Assembly (NCBI GenBank): GCA_025462865.1
Contig: JAOAPI010000151.1
Span: forward strand, 1-64,000
Direction: 5' to 3'
Source of the DNA: Candidatus Sulfotelmatobacter sp.
GTDB taxonomy: Bacteria > Acidobacteriota > Terriglobia > Terriglobales > Acidobacteriaceae
DNA length: 64,000 bases
Of this stretch, positions 36,355 to 44,817 are shown one piece after another; position 1 is the stretch's first letter, and each line of letters opens with the position of its first letter. The notes beneath the pieces are model-generated. The model saw nothing but the letters and a program-made list of their open reading frames with translations, had not been told where the DNA came from and ran no database searches. A program made the translations under genes and the position numbers.

Positions 36355-36382
36355 AGGCCCTGCGCCGCCAAGCGCAGGGCCT
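36355..36382. terminator. Bidirectional terminator hairpin
   Basis: Perfect 11-bp arms (aggccctgcgc / gcgcagggcct) with a 6-base loop between the converging SOD and YHS genes. T-rich flanks are modest on both sides (gtccttaatt on +, attatt-like on -). Confidence 0.6.
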
Positions 36383-36405
36383 GTCCTTAATTCAATCAAC
36401 CGCAA

Positions 36406-36561
36406 CTAAGCTGCCGCGGTCTCCGCATACTCATCCGGATCAGCCTGAAAGGCCTGTCGGCACTCCTCCGAGCAGAAAGAGTATTTCTTGCCCGCAAACT
36501 GAGTCTGAAATTCCGCTTTCGTGTCGTCCACCTTCATTCCACAAACCGGATCAGTGGTCAT
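36406..36561 (-). CDS. YHS-domain protein
   Basis: 51 residues from ATG 36561, set by the strong aggagg site just upstream. An earlier in-frame start adds ten unconserved residues. The whole protein is one YHS (TRASH-like) metal-binding domain: DPVCGMKVDD, then the FAGKKYSFCSEECRQAFQAD motif with three cysteines and an aromatic cluster, ending PDEYAE. Such small proteins bind heavy metals or serve as accessory parts of copper/mercury handling. No transporter is adjacent here. Confidence 0.88.
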   Translation of the reverse strand: MTTDPVCGMKVDDTKAEFQTQFAGKKYSFCSEECRQAFQADPDEYAETAAA

Positions 36562-36817
36562 GATTCCTCCTGCATAGAATTTTGTTCCCACTCAAAGGTT
36601 ATCTGCCTGCAACAACCTTACCGTTCTCGTCCTACTCTCCAAGTAACTGACCCCGCTCAGCTTGTTCCGCTCCTGGTCTTTCTCACTCGTGATCAGCGGA
36701 AAATTCTTCCGCTTCCTGTGAACGTTATACCTACGGGATTGCCGTGACGTTCAGTGTGTGACATCCCATCTCTGCCTGGAACCGAGCCGGACTGGCATCC
36801 GTATCTAAGGGAGAAGC

Positions 36818-36851
36818 CTTATGCGCCAGTCCAACTTATGCGCCAGTCCAA
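36818..36851 (+). repeat. Perfect 17-base tandem duplication at a translation start
   Basis: cttatgcgccagtccaa occurs twice head to tail (36818-36834, 36835-36851). Each copy carries an ATG. Because 17 is not a multiple of three, only the second ATG is in frame with the hydrolase gene. Confidence 0.95.
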
Positions 36852-37785
36852 AAGGTCCCGCAATTTTCTCTTTATGGCCGTTCTTTATCTGGGATTTTGT
36901 ATGGTGGCAGCCATCTTCATAGCCGACGGAACGATGCACCCGAGTCGCCGCATTCTGACGCAGGAATCTGAGATCACGATGCGCCAAGCAGCGCTTCGAC
37001 TCAATGCTGATCTCAGGGAAGTTTCCATTTCAGCCCAAGATCAGATGCTGCTCCGCGCATGGTCCATCAGACCGAATCGCAGTAACGGAAACGCAGTGAT
37101 CCTCCTCCATGGACTTGCCGACAACCGCATTGGCATGGCAGGTTACGCGCAATTCCTTCTCGCCAACGGCTTCACGGTACTGCTTCCCGATTCGCGCGCG
37201 CACGGTGCGAGCGAAAGCGACCTGGCAACCTACGGGCTTCTCGAACGCAACGACATCCGCCAATGGTTCGAGTTTCTCTCCGCCGAAGACCACCCGCGCT
37301 GCATCTTTGGCTTTGGGGAATCTATGGGCGCCGCCGAACTCCTCCAGTCCCTGACAGTTGAGCCGCATTTCTGCGCGGTCGTCGCCGAATCCCCATTCTC
37401 CAGTTTCCGTGAAATTGCTTACGATCGCATGGGCCAGCCTTTTCACCTCGGCACTTGGTTTGGCCGCACGCTTTTTCGTCCCATAGTCGAATTTGCTCTA
37501 CTCTACGTCCGCTGGAAATACGGCCTTGACATGCGCGAAGTCTCGCCCGAAGATGCTGTTGCAAAAACTAATGTCCCAATCTTCTTGATTCACGGCCAGC
37601 TCGATAACAATATCTCTCTCCGACACTCTCACCGGATTCAAATACACAATGCGAGGATAGTTCTTTGGGAAGTTCCCGGCGCGGACCACTGCGGTGCCGT
37701 CAGCGTAGCTCCTGAAGAGTTCGATCGTCGTCTACTGTCGTGGTTTTCCACCAACCAGCAACTGAGGCTGAGAACCGAGAACTGA
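36838..37785 (+). CDS. Membrane-anchored alpha/beta hydrolase
   Basis: 315 residues from ATG 36838. One N-terminal helix (FLFMAVLYLGFCMVAAIFIA) anchors a serine-hydrolase domain. The alpha/beta hydrolase fold is clear: NAVILLHGLADNR (oxyanion region), VLLPDSRAHGAS, nucleophile S in FGFGESMGAAE, Asp in LIHGQLDNN, His in VPGADHCG. Resembles the BAAT/esterase-like 'alpha/beta hydrolase of unknown substrate' group. The natural Shine-Dalgarno (gggaga, 36809-36814) is placed for the ATG at 36821, which the 17-base duplication put out of frame. An earlier GTG (36754) is also in frame. Confidence 0.82.
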   Translation: MRQSKRSRNFLFMAVLYLGFCMVAAIFIADGTMHPSRRILTQESEITMRQAALRLNADLREVSISAQDQMLLRAWSIRPNRSNGNAVILLHGLADNRIGMAGYAQFLLANGFTVLLPDSRAHGASESDLATYGLLERNDIRQWFEFLSAEDHPRCIFGFGESMGAAELLQSLTVEPHFCAVVAESPFSSFREIAYDRMGQPFHLGTWFGRTLFRPIVEFALLYVRWKYGLDMREVSPEDAVAKTNVPIFLIHGQLDNNISLRHSHRIQIHNARIVLWEVPGADHCGAVSVAPEEFDRRLLSWFSTNQQLRLRTEN

Positions 37786-38153
37786 CTACTGAGAACCGCC
37801 CCGCTTTCTGCATTTCCTGTGCACCCTCTGTGCACAATCGGCTCTCCACACTTCACACCAGCTCCGCGGGTTCTTCCCCACGGCCCCAACCTGAGCCATC
37901 CACGCGCCTTGCCGCTCCGAAAGAACGAAGTCTTGATCCGTGATAATCCGCGAAAATCCGTGGCCATGATTATCCTCAACTGCACCAAAAATACTGAATT
38001 GACCGCGTCGCTTTTCGCTCGTACATTCGGTCTCGCCCCTCGAACAAAAAATAAAGGCCAACTTGATCGAAGATACAAAAACGGTCGAGACGCAAGCTGT
38101 TCGACCTGCAACCACCACGATTCACTCATCAACAACAAGAATGGTCCCCGCGC
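37786..38153. other. Intergenic region with dispersed phrases
   Basis: Contains ctgagaaccgagaactgact-like words, a 'tttcctgtgcaccctctgtg' phrase (related to ctgtgtccctctgtgtcccc near 35390) and 'gtgataatccgcgaaaatcc'. These look like worn-down dispersed repeats. No gene is supported despite long open frames on both strands. Confidence 0.5.
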
Positions 38154-38546
38154 ATGAAAGCAGCAACTCCATGGATCACGTATCGCACTCGCTTCCTGGT
38201 CAAAGCCCGGCAACTCACCTCCAGCCTCACCTTCACCGACGCTCTCGGCCGTCAGCAGTCCGGCTGCAAGGGCGACTACCTGGTCGAATCGTCCGACGGC
38301 ATTCGTCGAATCGCTTCCCAGAAAATTTTCGAGGATGTTTATGTGCCGTTGCTCCAGAGCAACACTCCTGGACCAGCCAGGATTCGCCGGAACCCCGACG
38401 CGTGGGATCGCCGCGAGATCTTGCCATTGCCGGAACGCTCTCAGAAAGTCTCTGCCGTTATACCGATGTCGCCTCCTCTTGGCCGCAAATCTCCGCAGCC
38501 GTACCGCGACCGCCGCTCTCCCACCCCGGGCATTCGCTCGCTCTGA
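38154..38546 (+). CDS. PGDYG-like small protein
   Basis: 130 residues. The N-terminal ~70 residues fit the small PGDYG-type domain: YRTRFLVKARQLTSSL followed by GCKGDYLVESSDGIRRIASQ and KIFEDVYVPL. In that family a basic strand, an aromatic GDY turn and a final FExxY recur; no biochemical role is known. The C-terminal part is Pro/Arg-rich and probably disordered. Ribosome site not convincing. A longer frame overlapping on the + strand and one on the - strand look like shadows. Confidence 0.5.
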   Translation: MKAATPWITYRTRFLVKARQLTSSLTFTDALGRQQSGCKGDYLVESSDGIRRIASQKIFEDVYVPLLQSNTPGPARIRRNPDAWDRREILPLPERSQKVSAVIPMSPPLGRKSPQPYRDRRSPTPGIRSL

Positions 38547-38605
38547 CCAGTCAGGCGCTCGTCGGTTCCGTTTCCAGCGCTGCCGCATTCGACAGCGCTG
38601 CTTTT

Positions 38606-38672
38606 GGATGGCGCAGCGCTTTTAGCGCTGCGATGAGCCTCCTGTTACAAATGCGGGCTTTAGCCCATGAGG
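38606..38672 (+). repeat. REP-like paired palindrome (main family)
   Basis: gcgcagcgcttttagcgctgcg hairpin, spacer, then gggctttagccca. Intergenic; the surrounding 38547-39197 holds no supported gene. Confidence 0.8.
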
Positions 38673-39197
38673 TAAGCCGTCTAAACCTCGCATCCGGGCA
38701 TTGCTTCAGCGATGCTGTTAACTTCCCCCAACCAGCCACGCCTCTAGCCGCTGCGCCTTCTCGCCCCGTCTTCCACAGGACCCAAAACATCACCTGCCAA
38801 CCTCTCCCCGCAAGTGTGAACACACGATGAATTACCCTTGTGGAAATCGATTCCGCCACCCCCGCACCAAGCCCGTCATTGTTGAGGATACAACCCATGG
38901 TGTTTCTCTCTTGACAGGCACAATAAGCGGGAGTAACTTTGCATTCCCATAGGCCTTTGAAACGAGTCTCGCGGGAACGAGGCCAATTTCATCTGGCACA
39001 CTGAGAAACAAAAATCCGGCGGGGTGGCGTCAGGCCAGAGGTGACCGGTGCCATCCCGTAAACGTAACAAAACAATAAGTAATGGCCACAATCCGGACGC
39101 CAGAAGCCGGAAGCCAAACACGATGAAGTGCGGTGGCCGTTCCCCGATCTCCCCCCGGAGAACGACCGGAAATTAATGGATCCGCCATTCGTATCAG

Positions 39198-39254
39198 GGC
39201 ACCGGCTTTAGCCATGCCGTCCGAGCCCAAACGAGATGGGGGCTTTATCCCCCG
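39198..39254 (+). repeat. REP-like paired palindrome just before the gene at 39275
   Basis: caccggctttagccatgccg, spacer, gggggctttatcccccg. Ends 20 bases before the start codon, so it forms part of the leader. Confidence 0.7.
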
Positions 39255-39274
39255 GGATATTTGAGGAGCCCAAG

Positions 39275-39934
39275 ATGGAAGCCTTAACCCGACTGGTCGC
39301 CGACTCCCTGGCCCGCCACGGCCTGGATCGTCCCGTCGACCTCCGCCGTCTCCAATGGTCGCGCTGGTTCCGTTGCGATTCCACTCATAGCCTGCTCATC
39401 GTTCCCAGCAAACCCGGCATCTTCGCCTTCGCCGAGGAGGTTCTGGCTGGCGCAGCGCTTCAGCGCTGCGATTCCCTGCCGCGCACGGATGCGGCTTTAG
39501 CCGCCGAGGAAGTGCCCGTGAAGCGCATGCTCGCTGTTCTCCAATTCGCCGAGGACGACGACATGGCCTTCGTCCTCGACCGCATGTTCACTCGCATCAA
39601 TCCCATGCGCGAGCGCCTCGCCTCCGGACGCTGCTTCCTGCGCTTCGTCGTTGTCGAAGACCAGGTCCAGCGCCGCAGCATCTGCGCCGCCCTCAACCAG
39701 TGGATGCTCTCCTCCGCCGAAAAAGCGAGTGGCTTCCCCTCCGACTTCTCCTCATCATTGGAAATGGCCAGTGTGGCACGGGCGCCCTCGCCCGCGTCTG
39801 CCGACAGCAATCCAAAATCAGCCCAGGCTGCGCAGCCGATCCTGAGACCAGATTTTCCGTACCCGGCTCCGAGCATAGATTCCGGAGCCGCCAAGAATCT
39901 TCACTGTCCTCAGCCCCTCCCCTCCGGTTTCTGA
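39275..39934 (+). CDS. Hypothetical protein with repeat-derived segments
   Basis: 219 residues from ATG 39275 (gaggag upstream). Starts MEALTRLVADSLARHGLDRP; cytoplasmic by appearance, family not named. The gene contains two dispersed repeats in frame. A main-family REP (39446-39508) codes LAGAALQRCDSLPRTDAALA, and a gcgggcgccc palindrome (39779-39795) codes VARAPSPAS. The parts between them (KRMLAVLQFAEDDDMAFVLD, RCFLRFVVVEDQVQRRSI) look conserved-like with normal codon use. The last ~50 residues are low-complexity. It precedes nrdJ but with a 369-base repeat-rich gap. Confidence 0.6.
   Translation: MEALTRLVADSLARHGLDRPVDLRRLQWSRWFRCDSTHSLLIVPSKPGIFAFAEEVLAGAALQRCDSLPRTDAALAAEEVPVKRMLAVLQFAEDDDMAFVLDRMFTRINPMRERLASGRCFLRFVVVEDQVQRRSICAALNQWMLSSAEKASGFPSDFSSSLEMASVARAPSPASADSNPKSAQAAQPILRPDFPYPAPSIDSGAAKNLHCPQPLPSGF
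39446..39508 (+). repeat. REP-like element inside the coding sequence at 39275
   Basis: gcgcagcgcttcagcgctgcg, spacer, gcggctttagccgccgagg: a full two-hairpin copy within an open frame, length kept compatible with the frame. Confidence 0.85.
39779..39795 (+). repeat. 'cgggcgccctcgcccg' palindrome inside the coding sequence at 39275
   Basis: Same core as at 15716 and 36205; encodes the same ARAPSPAS-type peptide as the copy inside hom (same reading phase). Confidence 0.85.
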
Positions 39935-39970
39935 ACCGGAGAGATTCTCAGAAGGGGACAGCCTCAGTCC

Positions 39971-40034
39971 TGGTGGAGCAGGCCTTCAGGCCTGCATTAA
40001 AGACGGGCATTGGAAATGGGGCTTTAGCCCCACC
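39971..40034 (+). repeat. REP-like paired palindrome (main family)
   Basis: tggtggagcaggccttcagg, cctg, spacer, ggggctttagcccc. In the gap before nrdJ. Confidence 0.8.
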
Positions 40035-40087
40035 GATTGGATTTGGGACGAAAGATTGGCCAGAAACGATGATCCAGCCGCCAAGGG

Positions 40088-40163
40088 CGACGGCATTCAT
40101 TAGCCCCGAACGAAAGTCCGGGGTAGACAGGCATGAGAACGAGTCCCACAAGGGACGGCACCC
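40088..40163 (+). repeat. 'gcgacggcattcattagccc' repeat
   Basis: Homologous over its length to the segment inside czcB (26532-26613). No other content is seen between 39935 and 40303, and no cobalamin-riboswitch-like sequence precedes nrdJ. Confidence 0.75.
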
Positions 40164-40303
40164 TTTACGCGAACGCTCTTTACAACGAACACGTTCCACC
40201 CCCCAAATGCCCCCATTTGGGAACCCAATTCCCGCACCCGCCGCTCCGGGACGCTCGAATCGGGCTTATGTTGATTAGAATCTAATAACTAATGGAGAAA
40301 GCA

Positions 40304-43300
40304 ATGCCTGAGCTCAAAACCACCAACCCTGCGGCCGCTCCCGCAACCCCTGTTACCGCGACCAACAAGCAGACCGCCGGCGGCCTTTCTTTCCGCCGCC
40401 TCTTCACCAAGCCCGGCGTCTCTCCCTACGACGAGCTCGAATGGGATCTCCGCCTCGCCCAGATCACCGATGCCAAAGGCAATGTGATCTTCGAACAGAA
40501 GGACGTAGAAGTCCCCAAAGACTGGTCCATGACCGCCACCAACATCGTCGCGTCAAAATATCTGCACGGCAAGCTCGACACACCCGACCGCGAAACCGGA
40601 GTCCGCCAGCTCGTCACCCGCGTCGCCGAGACCATCCGCAACTGGGGACTGGCCCAGGGCTACTTCAAGACTCCCGAAGACGGCGCCACCTTCCACGATG
40701 AACTTGTCCACATTCTCGTCCGCCAGTACGCCGCCTTCAACTCGCCCGTCTGGTTCAACGTCGGATGCGACCGCATCGAGCCCAACTCTGACGCCCGCAA
40801 CTGGCACTGGAATCCGCAAACGCAGCAAGTAGAATTCGGCGTCACCGGATACAGCACGCCGCAGTGCTCTGCCTGCTTCATCAACTCGGTGAAGGATTCT
40901 CTCGATTCCATCCTCACCCTCGCGAAAACTGAAGGCATGCTCTTCAAGTGGGGCAGCGGCACAGGAACAAATCTTTCTCCGTTGCGTTCTCAAACCGAAG
41001 GCCTCAGTGGCGGAGGCACCGCCAGCGGCCCGCTCAGCTTCATGAAAGGTTTCGACGCTTTCGCAGGCGTCATTAAGTCCGGAGGCAAAACTCGCCGGGC
41101 CGCCAAGATGGTCATCCTCAACGTCGACCATCCCGATATCGTCGAGTTCATCGAGTGCAAACAGAAAGAAGAAGCCAAAGCCCACGCGCTCGTCGCGCAA
41201 GGCTACGACGGATCGCATCCCGATTCCGATGCCTACTCTTCCATCTTCTTTCAGAACGCCAACAATTCCGTCCGCGTCACCGACGACTTCATGTACGCCG
41301 TTGTTCGCGACACTGATTTCTCCACCAAGTCCGTGCGCGATGGCGCCGTCGTGAAAACTTACAAAGCTAAAGACTTGATGCGGAAAATTTCCGAAGCCAC
41401 CTGGCACTGCGGCGATCCCGGCATGCAATACGACACCACCACCAATCGCTGGCACACTTCGAAAAACACTGCGCGCATAAACGCGAGCAATCCTTGCAGC
41501 GAATACATGTTCCTCGACGATTCCGCCTGCAACCTCGCCAGCCTCAATCTTTTGAAGTTCGCACCCAACGGAACTTTCGATGTCGAAGCATACCGTCACG
41601 CAGTCGATGTCCTGATCACCGCGCAGGAAATTCTCGTCGACAACGCGGGATATCCAACTGAAATGATCATGCGCAACTCTCATGACTATCGCCCGTTGGG
41701 ATTGGGTTACGCAAATCTCGGCGCACTCTTGATGGCCGCGGGATTGCCTTACGACTCCGACGCCGGCCGGGACTACGCCGCCTGCGTCACCGCCATCATG
41801 TGCGGCGAAGCCTACCTGCAGAGTTCCCGCATCGCCGAACAATGCGCTCCTTTGACTCCCGCAACCGAAGCCACAAAAAAGAATCTCGCCGAAACTAATC
41901 TCGGTGCCGGCATAGCCCGTGTGGGGACGGACGCATTCGTCCGTCCAGCGAGCGAAGCGAGCAGCCCCGAGCACATGCCTGGCGGCGCCGCCCCCGGCTG
42001 GTACATAAACCGCGAGCCGTTTCTTGACGTAATCCGCATGCACCGCGCCAGCGTCAACAACATAAATAAAAACAACGTCCCCACCAACGTTTACGAATCC
42101 AGCAAACAATGCTGGGACGAAGCCCTAGCCCACGGCGAAAAGTTTGGCTATCGCAACAGTCAGGTAACGGTCCTAGCCCCTACCGGCACCATCGGTTTCA
42201 TGATGGACTGTGACACAACCGGGGTGGAACCGGATTTGGCGCTGGTGAAGTACAAAAAGCTGGTTGGTGGAGGGATGATTAAGATCGTCAATCAGACTGT
42301 GCCGACGGCGCTGTTTAAGCTGGGATACGATCACGATCAGGCGAACGCGATTGTCAGTTACATCGATGCGACGGGAACTATCGAAGGCGCACCGGGTGTG
42401 AAGGACGATCATCTCGCTGTGTTTGATTGTTCGTTCAAGCCGGCGAAGGGGACACGCTCGATTGCTTACATGGGACATCTTCGGATGATGGCGGCGACGC
42501 AGCCGTTTATCTCTGGAGCCATATCGAAGACCGTCAATCTTCCCGAGAATGCTTCTGTCGAAGACATCATGGAGGCTTACCTTCAGGCTTGGAAGCTTGG
42601 GTTGAAGGCTGTTGCGGTTTATCGCGATGGCTGCAAAAAATCTCAACCGTTGTCTGCCGCCGGAACGAAGACTGCCAACTCCAGTAAAGATGACCCGCGG
42701 CCGGGGGCGGCCGCGCCACACGAAGAGGACAACCTCAACGCGCCTCCGCGAGCGGTGCGGCACAAGCTGCAGGAAGAGCGCGCTTCGATCACGCACAAGT
42801 TCAACATAGGAGGCCACGAGGGCTACATCACTGTTGGCCTTTATCCCAACGGAGATCCCGGCGAACTTTTCATCACCATGGCCAAAGAAGGTTCCACGGT
42901 CAGCGGCCTGATGGATAGCTTCGCCCTCGCCGTTTCCATTTCGCTGCAACACGGCGTGCCGCTGAAATTGTTCTGCGAAAAATTCGCGCACACCCGCTTC
43001 GAGCCCAGCGGCTGGACCAGCAATCCCGACATCGGCTTCGCCAAGTCGATCATGGACTACATCTTCCGCTGGCTCCAGTTGCGCTTCCTCACCGGCCAGC
43101 AGGGAATGCTGTTCGAAAATCTGCGACTGAAGCCGTCAGCTATCAGCTCTCAGCTGTCAGAAGAAGCGGCATCCGCCGTCCGGCGTCCGGAAGGCGGGGG
43201 CCGGGAAGCGGGCAGCGGTTCTGTTCACGCCGCCGACGCGCTGGCCGGCATCATCGACCTGGGCGACGCCCCCAGTTGCAGCTTCTGCGGCAGCATCATG

Positions 43301-43360
43301 ACGCGCAACGGTTCGTGCTATCGGTGTGGGAGTTGTGGCAGCACTAGCGGGTGCAGCTAA
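40304..43360 (+). CDS. nrdJ: Vitamin B12-dependent (class II) ribonucleotide reductase
   Basis: 1018 residues from ATG 40304 (ggagaaagca upstream). Reduces ribonucleotides to deoxyribonucleotides with adenosylcobalamin, with no need for oxygen. Redox cysteines are in TPQCSACFINSVKDS and DSACNLASLNLL; the catalytic N-C-E set is N396-C398-E400 in NPCSEYMFL. VTVLAPTGTIGFMMDCDTTG and EPDLALVKYKKLVGGGM are family-typical. The C-terminus has a swinging-arm/zinc-like cluster (CSFCGS, CYRCGSCGS). Odd: three repeat-like insertions in frame (41923-41965, 42694-42722, 43138-43215) and a 42170-42835 block of different composition. A terminator lies at 43605. Confidence 0.95.
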   Translation: MPELKTTNPAAAPATPVTATNKQTAGGLSFRRLFTKPGVSPYDELEWDLRLAQITDAKGNVIFEQKDVEVPKDWSMTATNIVASKYLHGKLDTPDRETGVRQLVTRVAETIRNWGLAQGYFKTPEDGATFHDELVHILVRQYAAFNSPVWFNVGCDRIEPNSDARNWHWNPQTQQVEFGVTGYSTPQCSACFINSVKDSLDSILTLAKTEGMLFKWGSGTGTNLSPLRSQTEGLSGGGTASGPLSFMKGFDAFAGVIKSGGKTRRAAKMVILNVDHPDIVEFIECKQKEEAKAHALVAQGYDGSHPDSDAYSSIFFQNANNSVRVTDDFMYAVVRDTDFSTKSVRDGAVVKTYKAKDLMRKISEATWHCGDPGMQYDTTTNRWHTSKNTARINASNPCSEYMFLDDSACNLASLNLLKFAPNGTFDVEAYRHAVDVLITAQEILVDNAGYPTEMIMRNSHDYRPLGLGYANLGALLMAAGLPYDSDAGRDYAACVTAIMCGEAYLQSSRIAEQCAPLTPATEATKKNLAETNLGAGIARVGTDAFVRPASEASSPEHMPGGAAPGWYINREPFLDVIRMHRASVNNINKNNVPTNVYESSKQCWDEALAHGEKFGYRNSQVTVLAPTGTIGFMMDCDTTGVEPDLALVKYKKLVGGGMIKIVNQTVPTALFKLGYDHDQANAIVSYIDATGTIEGAPGVKDDHLAVFDCSFKPAKGTRSIAYMGHLRMMAATQPFISGAISKTVNLPENASVEDIMEAYLQAWKLGLKAVAVYRDGCKKSQPLSAAGTKTANSSKDDPRPGAAAPHEEDNLNAPPRAVRHKLQEERASITHKFNIGGHEGYITVGLYPNGDPGELFITMAKEGSTVSGLMDSFALAVSISLQHGVPLKLFCEKFAHTRFEPSGWTSNPDIGFAKSIMDYIFRWLQLRFLTGQQGMLFENLRLKPSAISSQLSEEAASAVRRPEGGGREAGSGSVHAADALAGIIDLGDAPSCSFCGSIMTRNGSCYRCGSCGSTSGCS
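41923..41965 (+). repeat. 'ggacggacgcattcgtccgtcc' palindrome inside nrdJ
   Basis: Perfect 9-bp arms (41925-41933 / 41938-41946), followed by gcgagcgaagcgagc. It encodes VGTDAFVRPASEAS in nrdJ. A near-identical element stands 10 bases after the nrdJ stop (43370-43411). Confidence 0.9.
43138..43215 (+). repeat. Repeat-like segment inside the 3' part of nrdJ
   Basis: cagctatcagctctcagctg (array-like words, compare 22160) followed by gtccggcgtccggaaggcgg. Encodes Ser/Ala/Gly-rich residues between the conserved core and the C-terminal cysteine cluster. Confidence 0.6.
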
Positions 43361-43369
43361 AATTCGTGC

Positions 43370-43411
43370 GGGGACGGACGCATTCGTCCGTCCGCGAGCG
43401 CAGCTCGCCCG
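43370..43411 (+). repeat. 'ggacggacgcattcgtccgtcc' palindrome after nrdJ
   Basis: Second copy of the element found inside nrdJ, followed by gcgagcgcagctcgc. Confidence 0.9.
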
Positions 43412-43510
43412 GTTTTTTGGGCGATGCCAACTTAGCGGTGCTGGATGCACTTCAAGATTGTGGGACGATTTCGAATGTTGAAGTGATCGCATCCTGTTGA
43501 ACGGTTTCGT

Positions 43511-43572
43511 GAAAGGACATGGCTTCAGCCATGCCAAGGGCCAATCCATCTCAACGGCTTCAGCCGCCGAGG
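43511..43572 (+). repeat. REP-like paired palindrome (main family)
   Basis: gaaaggacatggcttcagcc, atg, spacer, cggcttcagccgccgagg. Confidence 0.75.
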
Positions 43573-43604
43573 TCGAACTAAAGATATTTTTAACGTACTG
43601 TGAG

Positions 43605-43632
43605 AGGGACACGGCACGCCGTGTCCCTTTTT
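43605..43632 (+). terminator. Rho-independent terminator after nrdJ
   Basis: Stem agggacacgg / ccgtgtccct (10 bp) with a 4-base loop and a T run, 245 bases past the nrdJ stop. Confidence 0.85.
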
Positions 43633-43833
43633 GCTTGTGTTGGCGGGGCCAAGACTTTATGCAGATGGATCTAACGTTCAAGAATTACCCTTGCTTCTCG
43701 TCAGTGAATCCGATACGACTGACGCTGGGAACAGGTTTTTCGCTTTCATCGGCATCAACAACGCCGGATGGGGTTTAAGGTTTCTCGGTTCCATTTTTTC
43801 GGTCTTGCCCTCCACGGCCAGGCTTTCAAATCT

Positions 43834-44700
43834 CTAGGTGGACGTGTTGGTGGAATCCCACGTTTCGCAAACAACGCGAAACATGGGGCACCCGCGGGTT
43901 GTGATGTGTCCGGGGTACAGCAGGTTCCTCACCGGGCTTTCAGCCCGATTCGGAATGACAAAGGTTTTTGAGGAACGACTGAAGTTATGCCTGCACGTCT
44001 GTGGTGCTTCCAAATCCCTAGGTGGACATGTTAGTGGAATCCCACGTTTCGCAAAGGAGGCGAAACATGGGGCACCCGCGGGTTGTGATGGTGTCCGGGG
44101 TACAGCAGGTTCCTCACCGGGCTTTCAGCCCGATTCGGAATGACAAAGGTTTTTTGAGTTGTGAACGACTGAAGTTTATGCCCTGCGCGCCTGTGGTGCT
44201 TCCAAATCCCTAGGTGGACGTGTTAGTGGAATCCCACGTTTCGCAAAGGACGCGAAACATGGGGTACCCGCGATTGTGATGATGTCCGGCGTTCAGCGCA
44301 CAGCAGGTTCCTCACCGGGCTTTCAGCCCGATTCGGAATGACAAAGGTTTTTTGTGGAACGACTGAAGTTGTGCCTGTACGTCTGTGGTGCTTCCAAATC
44401 CCTAGGTGGACGTGTTAGTGGAATCCCACGTTTCGCAAAGGACGCGAAACATGGGGCACCCGCGGGTTGTGGTGATGTCTGGCGTTCAGCGCACAGCAGG
44501 TTCCTCACCGGGCTTTCAGCCCGATTCGGAATGACAAAGGTTTTTTGGGGTTTGCGGCGACTGAAGTCGTGTTGTTCGCGGCCGTGGTGCTTTCAAATCC
44601 CTAGGGGGGACGCGGTAGTGGAATCCCACGTTTCGCAGAGGACGCGAAACATGGGGCACCCGCGCGGAGCCGAAGGGTGGGATTCCACGGACCCGTCCCT
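43834..44700 (+). repeat. Tandem array of five ~190-base units
   Basis: Unit starts (ctaggtgga) at 43834, 44018, 44210, 44402 and 44601, i.e. periods of 184, 192, 192 and 199. Each unit holds tggaatcccacgtttcgcaa, a gcgaaacatggggcacccgc stretch, then cctcaccgggctttcagccc with gattcggaatgacaaaggtt. It thus contains two nested palindromes (gtttcgc..gcgaaac and gggctttcagccc). Short open frames across it are by-products of the period. Diverged copies recur at 46735-46990, and an inverted fragment lies at 44818-44880. Confidence 0.9.
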
Positions 44701-44707
44701 GTAATGC

Positions 44708-44773
44708 CTCGGGGCTGAAGCCCGATTTCTTTTTCGCGCTCAACGCGGCGCTGAAGCGCCGCTCTTCCACGGT
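44708..44773 (-). repeat. REP-like paired palindrome (main family), inverted
   Basis: ggggctgaagccc, spacer, ggcgctgaagcgccgctctt ccacgg: reverse orientation of the consensus. Confidence 0.9.
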
Positions 44774-44817
44774 GCTGCTTGCGGCGGCGCTGACCGAATA
44801 GATCCGGCGGGGGAAGC

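Noticed and set aside
37638-38588. 316-codon open frame on the minus strand
   Set aside because: Arg/Ser/Trp-rich, no recognisable fold, overlaps the end of the hydrolase gene and the PGDYG-like gene; typical shadow of GC-rich DNA.
38063-38830. 255-codon + strand frame overlapping the PGDYG-like gene
   Set aside because: Pro/Arg/His/Ser-rich sequence running into a REP element; the other frame carries recognisable residues.
39935-40303. Cobalamin riboswitch before the B12-dependent nrdJ
   Set aside because: The gap consists of dispersed repeats; no B12-box-like sequence was seen.
40553-42109. 518-codon frame antisense to nrdJ
   Set aside because: Exact antisense of a well-conserved enzyme; composition (Gly/Val/Asp/Ala) reflects codon bias of nrdJ.
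43834-44700. CRISPR array
   Set aside because: Units are ~190 bases and similar over their whole length, with no short repeat/unique spacer alternation and no cas genes.
43860-44700. Proteins encoded by short frames in the array (e.g. 43838-44143, 44354-44704)
   Set aside because: They repeat the same peptide per unit because of the tandem period and have no start signals or known fold.
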